NCBI GenBank assembly: GCA_016223025.1
Contig: JACRPU010000037.1
Coordinates: forward strand, 1-64,000
DNA: 64,000 nucleotides
DNA from: Nitrosomonadales bacterium
Lineage (GTDB): Bacteria; Pseudomonadota; Gammaproteobacteria; Burkholderiales; Gallionellaceae
Direction: 5' to 3'
The position numbers were made by a program, and so were the translations under genes. Under the pieces are notes generated by a model that saw only the letters and a program-made list of their open reading frames with translations, did not search any database and was not told the origin of the DNA. Positions 60,420-64,000 of this stretch are shown piece after piece; position 1 is the first letter of the stretch, and each line of letters starts with the position of its first letter.

Positions 60420-61466
60420 ATGCAACCCGTCGCCCAGAACAACTGGCTGCTGTATTGCCGCCCCGGCTTCGAGCGCGATTGCGTGCAGGAAACCCGGGCC
60501 AAACCGATCGAAACCGCTGCCGGCAGCGGTTTTGTCGTGCTGCAAGGCAAGCCGCGCCTGGCTTACGCGCAACTGGCTTTCGCGCGCCAGCTTATCCGGC
60601 TGCACAGCGAAGTGAAGGAATTGCCGGAGCGTGACCGCATTGCTCCGCTGCTCGCCGCGCTGCCCGCCGACCCGCCGCAATTCGGCGCGCTGTGGCTGGA
60701 AGCGCCGGACACCAACGAAGGCAAAACGCTGTCCGGTTTCTTGCGGCGCTTTCAGCCTCTGCTGGAAGCGGCGCTAATCGGGGCTGGCAGCCTGGCGCAA
60801 GACGCAACCCTGCCGCGCCTGCATATTTTCTTCCCGGACAAGAACCGCGCCCTGATCGGCAGCAGCAATCCGGGCAACAGCGCGGCGTGGCCCATGGGCA
60901 TCCTGCGCCAGAAAATGCCGCACGATGCGCCGAGCCGCTCTTGCCTGAAACTCGCCGAAGCTTTTGAGATTTTTCTGTCGCGTGAAGAGCAGGCGCAATG
61001 GCTCAAGCCCGGCATGACCGCAGTGGATCTGGGCGCCGCTCCCGGCGGCTGGGCCTGGCAACTGGCGCTGCGAGGCATGAAGGTGATTGCCGTGGACAAC
61101 GGCCCGTTGAAAGGCGCGGCGGCGCAGCATCCGTCCATCAAACATCTGCGCCAGGACGGTTTCCGCTACCGCCCGAGACAACCGGTGGATTGGGTGGTGT
61201 GCGACATGGTGGAGCAGCCGCAGCGCGTGGCGGCGCTGATGGCCGATTGGGTCGCATCCGGTCTGGCCGCGCGCGCGGTTTTCAACCTCAAGCTGCCGAT
61301 GAAGAAGCGCCTGGAAGCCCTGGCCGACGCGCTGGGTGGAATGCGCGCGGCGCTGGATGGCAAAGGTGTCCGCTATCGCCTTGCGGCCAGGCAGCTTTAC
61401 CACGACCGCGAGGAAGTGACGGTGTTTCTGGCGCGGGTCGAGAAGCGGGGCAAGAAATTACCGTAG
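60420..61466 (+). CDS. rlmM: 23S rRNA (cytidine-2498-2'-O)-methyltransferase
   Basis: 348 aa; methylates C2498 of 23S rRNA using SAM. ATG 60420 (MQPVAQNNWLLYCRPGFERD) matches the family start. An N-terminal THUMP-like domain (~1-170) is followed by the Rossmann methyltransferase: VDLGAAPGGWAWQLALRGMK (SAM site, residues ~200-220), VIAVDNGPLK, VCDMVEQPQRV and FNLKLPMKKR with the catalytic Lys. Length is near the E. coli protein (366 aa). Confidence 0.94.
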   Translation: MQPVAQNNWLLYCRPGFERDCVQETRAKPIETAAGSGFVVLQGKPRLAYAQLAFARQLIRLHSEVKELPERDRIAPLLAALPADPPQFGALWLEAPDTNEGKTLSGFLRRFQPLLEAALIGAGSLAQDATLPRLHIFFPDKNRALIGSSNPGNSAAWPMGILRQKMPHDAPSRSCLKLAEAFEIFLSREEQAQWLKPGMTAVDLGAAPGGWAWQLALRGMKVIAVDNGPLKGAAAQHPSIKHLRQDGFRYRPRQPVDWVVCDMVEQPQRVAALMADWVASGLAARAVFNLKLPMKKRLEALADALGGMRAALDGKGVRYRLAARQLYHDREEVTVFLARVEKRGKKLP

Positions 61467-61514
61467 TAAGCCCGGATGAAACGAGGTGGCGCGTGGTTGT
61501 TTGGGCTTCAGCCC

Positions 61515-61636
61515 CTTAACGTGAATCTCGCGCAGCGAGGGCTTCGCCCTCTCTCCCTCTGGGAGAGAGTAGAGTGAGGGAAACGCACTTGGCGCAGACG
61601 ATTCATCATTCGGGGTGGCTGCACCATGTGCGTTAG
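61515..61636. repeat. Composite palindromic repeat, copy G
   Basis: TTAACGTGAATCTCGCGCAG-CGAG, GGGCTTCGCCC, the uninterrupted hairpin CTCTCCCTCTGGGAGAGAG, TAGAGTGAGGGAAACGCAC, then CTTGGCGCAGACGATTCATC ... GCACCATGTGCGTTAG. Closest to copy B. The rest of the 432-bp gap to 61898 has no gene. Confidence 0.75.
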
Positions 61637-61857
61637 CGTGAAATACATTTACGAAAACAGCCGTATGTTGCATGGAATCAATCTGTTACTCTGTGGATAA
61701 GTTCAGGCCCAGTAGAACCTATTTCATAATCAGGGGCGCTGCGCTTCTGCTGCATGAAAGTTAGTGTCAATTCCACACGCAGCTTGCTACGGATTCTCCC
61801 CCGCGAGATGAACGGCATCGGGGCAAGCCGCAAACCATCCGGAATCGCGGGAAAAAC

Positions 61858-61880
61858 AATCGGGGCGTAACGCCCCGATT
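61858..61880 (-). terminator. Terminator of the secreted repeat protein gene
   Basis: AATCGGGGCG / CGCCCCGATT is a perfect 10-bp stem with a 3-nt loop; read on the minus strand it is followed by GTTTTTCCC. It lies 19 bp past the stop of the gene at 61899. Confidence 0.85.
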
Positions 61881-61898
61881 ATCGGGTACCCATCGCGG

Positions 61899-62387
61899 TC
61901 AATTGTTTTTGCGATGGTTGCTCGTGATGGCAGCTTGCTTGACGGTCTTGCCAATCTCGCCCCCCAGGGCAGCATGGAATATATCTGCCAGCGGGTCGGC
62001 TGCGCCGGAAATCACTGCCGCAGAATTAACCGGCTCGCGGTACAGGTCGCGCTCGAAGCTGGCCAATACCGGGTCAGCCGTTCCATGCAGGGCGGCATTG
62101 AAAATATCCGCCAGCGGGTCGGCAGCGCCGGCAATCATTGTCGTGGCGGGTATCGGGTCGCGGTACAAGTCGCGCTCGAAGCTGGCTGCGACAGCGTCCA
62201 CTTTCGTATTCAGGATGCTGTAGAAGTTGTCCAGCGGGTCGGCCTCGGCAACTGCCGCCGTCACGATGGTAGCGCCATCCAGCAGGCCGCGCTCGAAGCT
62301 GGTAACAACCGCGTCAGAGCCGGCGTTGGCAAAGGTTGGCAGCAAGGCTGCGGCTATCAGAGTCAAAGCAAATTTGTTCAGTTTCAT
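61899..62387 (-). CDS. Small exported protein with three SFERDLYR repeats, unknown family
   Basis: 162 aa with a signal peptide (MKLNKFALTLIAAALLPTFA-NA) after a ribosome site AGGAG. The mature protein holds three units, each opening with (T/A/A)SFERxL: a short first one (TSFERGLLDGATIVTAAVAE), then ASFERDLYRDPIPATTMIAG with AADPLADIFNAAL, then ASFERDLYREPVNSAAVISG with AADPLADIFHAAL. The last two units are ~80% alike over 37 residues. I do not recognise the family. The gene has its own terminator; about 280 bp of AT-richer DNA lie upstream. Confidence 0.75.
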   Translation of the reverse strand: MKLNKFALTLIAAALLPTFANAGSDAVVTSFERGLLDGATIVTAAVAEADPLDNFYSILNTKVDAVAASFERDLYRDPIPATTMIAGAADPLADIFNAALHGTADPVLASFERDLYREPVNSAAVISGAADPLADIFHAALGGEIGKTVKQAAITSNHRKNN

Positions 62388-62667
62388 GGTGATTACTCCT
62401 TCTTGATAATGGGGGCGATACGAAATGACCGCCTACGCCATAACATAAAGCAGTAACCATGCCATAAATTTTATAACATAAAAACAATATGTTGCATTTA
62501 TTAGCCACCCTATAGACGTTAACTGTGTAAACAATGAACGTTAACGTACAGTTGGAGTTAACGTATTTGGCATAATCTAAACATGGCCTGGAATTAACCC
62601 CTCCGCCGCAAACGAGGGGTATCGGGTCAAGAACAGAACGCAACCCGGCTGACACCGGAGGCGCAAC

Positions 62668-63282
62668 CTATCCCTCCCCCCATCTCTTCACCAGTGCATG
62701 CTCCACGCCGAGATGATCCAGTATCCGCGCTACCACGAAATCCACAACATCCCGCACGCTTTGCGGATGGTGGTAGAAGCCGGGGTTGGGCGGCAGGATG
62801 ACCGCGCCGGCGCGGGAAAGCTTGAGCATGTTCTCCAGATGGATGACGGAGAACGGGGTTTCGCGCGGCACCAGGATCAGCGGACGTTTTTCTTTGAGCA
62901 TGACATCCGCCGCGCGGGTGATGAGGTCGTCGCCGATACCGCTTGCGATCTTGCCCAGCGTACACATGGTGCAGGGGCAGACCACCATGGCGTCGCCGGG
63001 GTTGGAGCCGGAGGCCATCGGCGCATACCAGTCGTCGCGACCGAACACGCGCAGTTCGCCGCTGAATTCTCCCATGCATTCACCCAGCAATTTTTCCGCA
63101 TCCTGCGGGCGGTTGGGCAGTGTGAAATCCAGCTCCTGCTTGGCGACGATCTGCGCGGCCTGCGAGTAAACCAGGTGAACCCGCTGCCCGCTGGCAAGCA
63201 GGCATTCGAGCAGGCGCATCGAGTAGGGCAGGCCGGATGCGCCGGTGATGGCGAGGGTGATGGTTTTCAAATTTGGCTCCAT
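62668..63282 (-). CDS. ubiX: Flavin prenyltransferase
   Basis: 204 aa; joins FMN and dimethylallyl phosphate to make the prenylated flavin cofactor of UbiD decarboxylases in ubiquinone synthesis. Begins MEPNLKTITLAITGASGLPY with the FMN loop T-G-A-S-G; SGSNPGDAMVVCPCTMCTLG, LVPRETPFSVIHLENML and VILPPNPGFYHHP are conserved. It lies 17 bp past a palindromic element, convergent to nothing, with waaC upstream on the same strand. Confidence 0.95.
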   Translation of the reverse strand: MEPNLKTITLAITGASGLPYSMRLLECLLASGQRVHLVYSQAAQIVAKQELDFTLPNRPQDAEKLLGECMGEFSGELRVFGRDDWYAPMASGSNPGDAMVVCPCTMCTLGKIASGIGDDLITRAADVMLKEKRPLILVPRETPFSVIHLENMLKLSRAGAVILPPNPGFYHHPQSVRDVVDFVVARILDHLGVEHALVKRWGEG

Positions 63283-63300
63283 GCGGTTAACCGCGATATA

Positions 63301-63422
63301 AAAAAACGTAGCGAGAGGCGATCAGGCAAGGCGGAAACTGGCGAAAAAGCGGAGTTTACACAGAGTAAATGAGCATTTTGAGCCGGTTTCCAACGCAGCA
63401 TCATCGCCTCGCAGTAGTTTTT
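63301..63422. repeat. MITE-like palindromic element between waaC and ubiX
   Basis: AAAAAACGTAGCGAGAGGCG-AT on the left pairs with ATCGCCTCGCAGTAGTTTTT on the right. The interior GCAAGGC ... GAGTTTACACAGAGTAAATG ... CAACGCAG resembles that of the element at 19204-19344 in order and symmetry. It touches the waaC stop codon. Confidence 0.65.
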
Positions 63423-64000
63423 ATTCATGCAGCCCTGCTTGGCGCAACGCAACCATTACCTGCTCCACATCCGGCGGCTGCTGTTTTCCGCCGAGGTTGA
63501 TCGCGCTGCCACCCGCGTGGAGCCCGGTCAGACCGGGGTCGGTGGCGGTGTAGATACCGACGGTCGGCACGCCGAACGCCGCAGCGAGGTGGCTCAAGCC
63601 GGTATCCACCCCGATCGCGGCGCGCGCCCGGCCCAGCAGCGCCGCAGCTTCATCCAGCCTGATAGCGGGGGGGCAAACCGCGCCGGGGATAACTGCGCGC
63701 AGACGTTCGCTGCGCGCCTGTTCCGTTGCGCTGCCCCACGGCAACACGATGCGCATCCCCGTCTGGCCCAGGCGTTTTCCCAAGGCAATCCAGTTCGCTT
63801 CGTCCCATAATTTTTCATCGCGGCTGGTGGCGTGCAGCAGCACGGCATAGGGTTCGGGCGGCATCCAGGGCAGTCCGAGGGCGGGCGCGCGGATGCCGTA
63901 ATCCGGCGCGCCCTGCGGGACATAGCCCAGCGCCTGCCCCGCCAACTGGCGGTTGCGCTCCACCGCGTGCAGGTTTTTTGCCACAAAATAGGTGCGGTCA
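63421..64000 (-). CDS. waaC: LPS heptosyltransferase I, C-terminal part
   Basis: The frame is open through the right window edge, so about 193 C-terminal residues are seen. The GT9 signature is clear: YFVAKNLHAVERNRQLAGQA at the edge, YAVLLHATSRDEKLWDEANW, IVLPWGSATEQARSERL, and RAAIGVDTGLSHLAAAFGVP with TVGIYTATDPGLTG. The L-P-W-G-x-x-x-E form fits heptosyltransferase I (WaaC), which adds the first heptose to Kdo2-lipid A, rather than WaaF, found at 50438. Confidence 0.88.
   Translation of the reverse strand, partial: DRTYFVAKNLHAVERNRQLAGQALGYVPQGAPDYGIRAPALGLPWMPPEPYAVLLHATSRDEKLWDEANWIALGKRLGQTGMRIVLPWGSATEQARSERLRAVIPGAVCPPAIRLDEAAALLGRARAAIGVDTGLSHLAAAFGVPTVGIYTATDPGLTGLHAGGSAINLGGKQQPPDVEQVMVALRQAGLHE

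Overview
The window reads as chromosomal DNA of a GC-rich betaproteobacterium. The housekeeping genes (ispE, tRNA-Gln, prs, rplY, pth, ychF, ispD/ispF, waaF/waaC, rlmM, ubiX) and the many dispersed palindromic intergenic repeats suit the Nitrosomonadales, perhaps Gallionella- or Sideroxydans-like. That placement is inference; no marker gene such as 16S rRNA is present.

Layout. 1-4.1 kb: end of an Acr3 arsenite efflux gene, a 612-aa repeat protein of unknown role and an Hsp70-family ATPase. 4.3-6.7 kb: small unknown genes, a decayed HigA-type remnant and an intact hipBA toxin-antitoxin operon with two palindromic operators. 7-11.4 kb: rhlE, a TIGR03790 protein, a histone-deacetylase-like amidohydrolase and a shortened DUF934 protein. 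11.6-15 kb: the conserved block ispE - tRNA-Gln - prs - rplY - pth.

15-29.4 kb: about 14.5 kb separate pth from its usual neighbour ychF. This island is a complete peptide-export and RiPP-like locus of the NHLM/NHLP type. It has a cyclic-nucleotide-binding protein, TolC, HlyD, a C39-peptidase ABC transporter, a second ABC transporter with a large N-terminal extension and an ECF sigma factor. These are followed by six short paralogous precursor peptides with nearly constant leaders, Gly-Gly-type cleavage sites and unrelated cores, and by a radical SAM maturase. It ends with a protein that joins an anti-sigma zinc finger to a Nif11-type leader with its own Gly-Gly site. Each precursor has a copy of the same 65-80 bp upstream element. 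The sigma factor, the anti-sigma/leader fusion and the repeated element suggest a circuit that couples export to expression. This is the most novel part of the window.

29.5-39.8 kb: ychF, then glycogen and glucan metabolism (malQ, a GH57 enzyme and glgC on the minus strand; glgB, a DUF2934 protein and pgi on the plus strand). 40-46.6 kb: two LapG/LapD-type pairs around a sapC-like gene; the first LapG has lost its catalytic cysteine. 46.9-51.4 kb: a PsiF-like exported protein, a membrane adenylate cyclase, ilvE, a zf-CHCC protein and waaF. 51.4-56 kb: an IS110 remnant and a minus-strand operon ispD - ispF - tsaB/rimI fusion - uracil-DNA glycosylase - GGDEF response regulator. 56.2-64 kb: a PQQ-type sugar dehydrogenase, selD-sppA, a HAD phosphatase, rlmM, a secreted repeat protein, ubiX and the 3' part of waaC.

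A composite palindromic repeat recurs in at least seven intergenic regions. Two copies carry the same ~60-bp mini-element at the same point of the hairpin. Starts were chosen from Shine-Dalgarno sites and family N-termini; functional calls rest on motifs read by eye.
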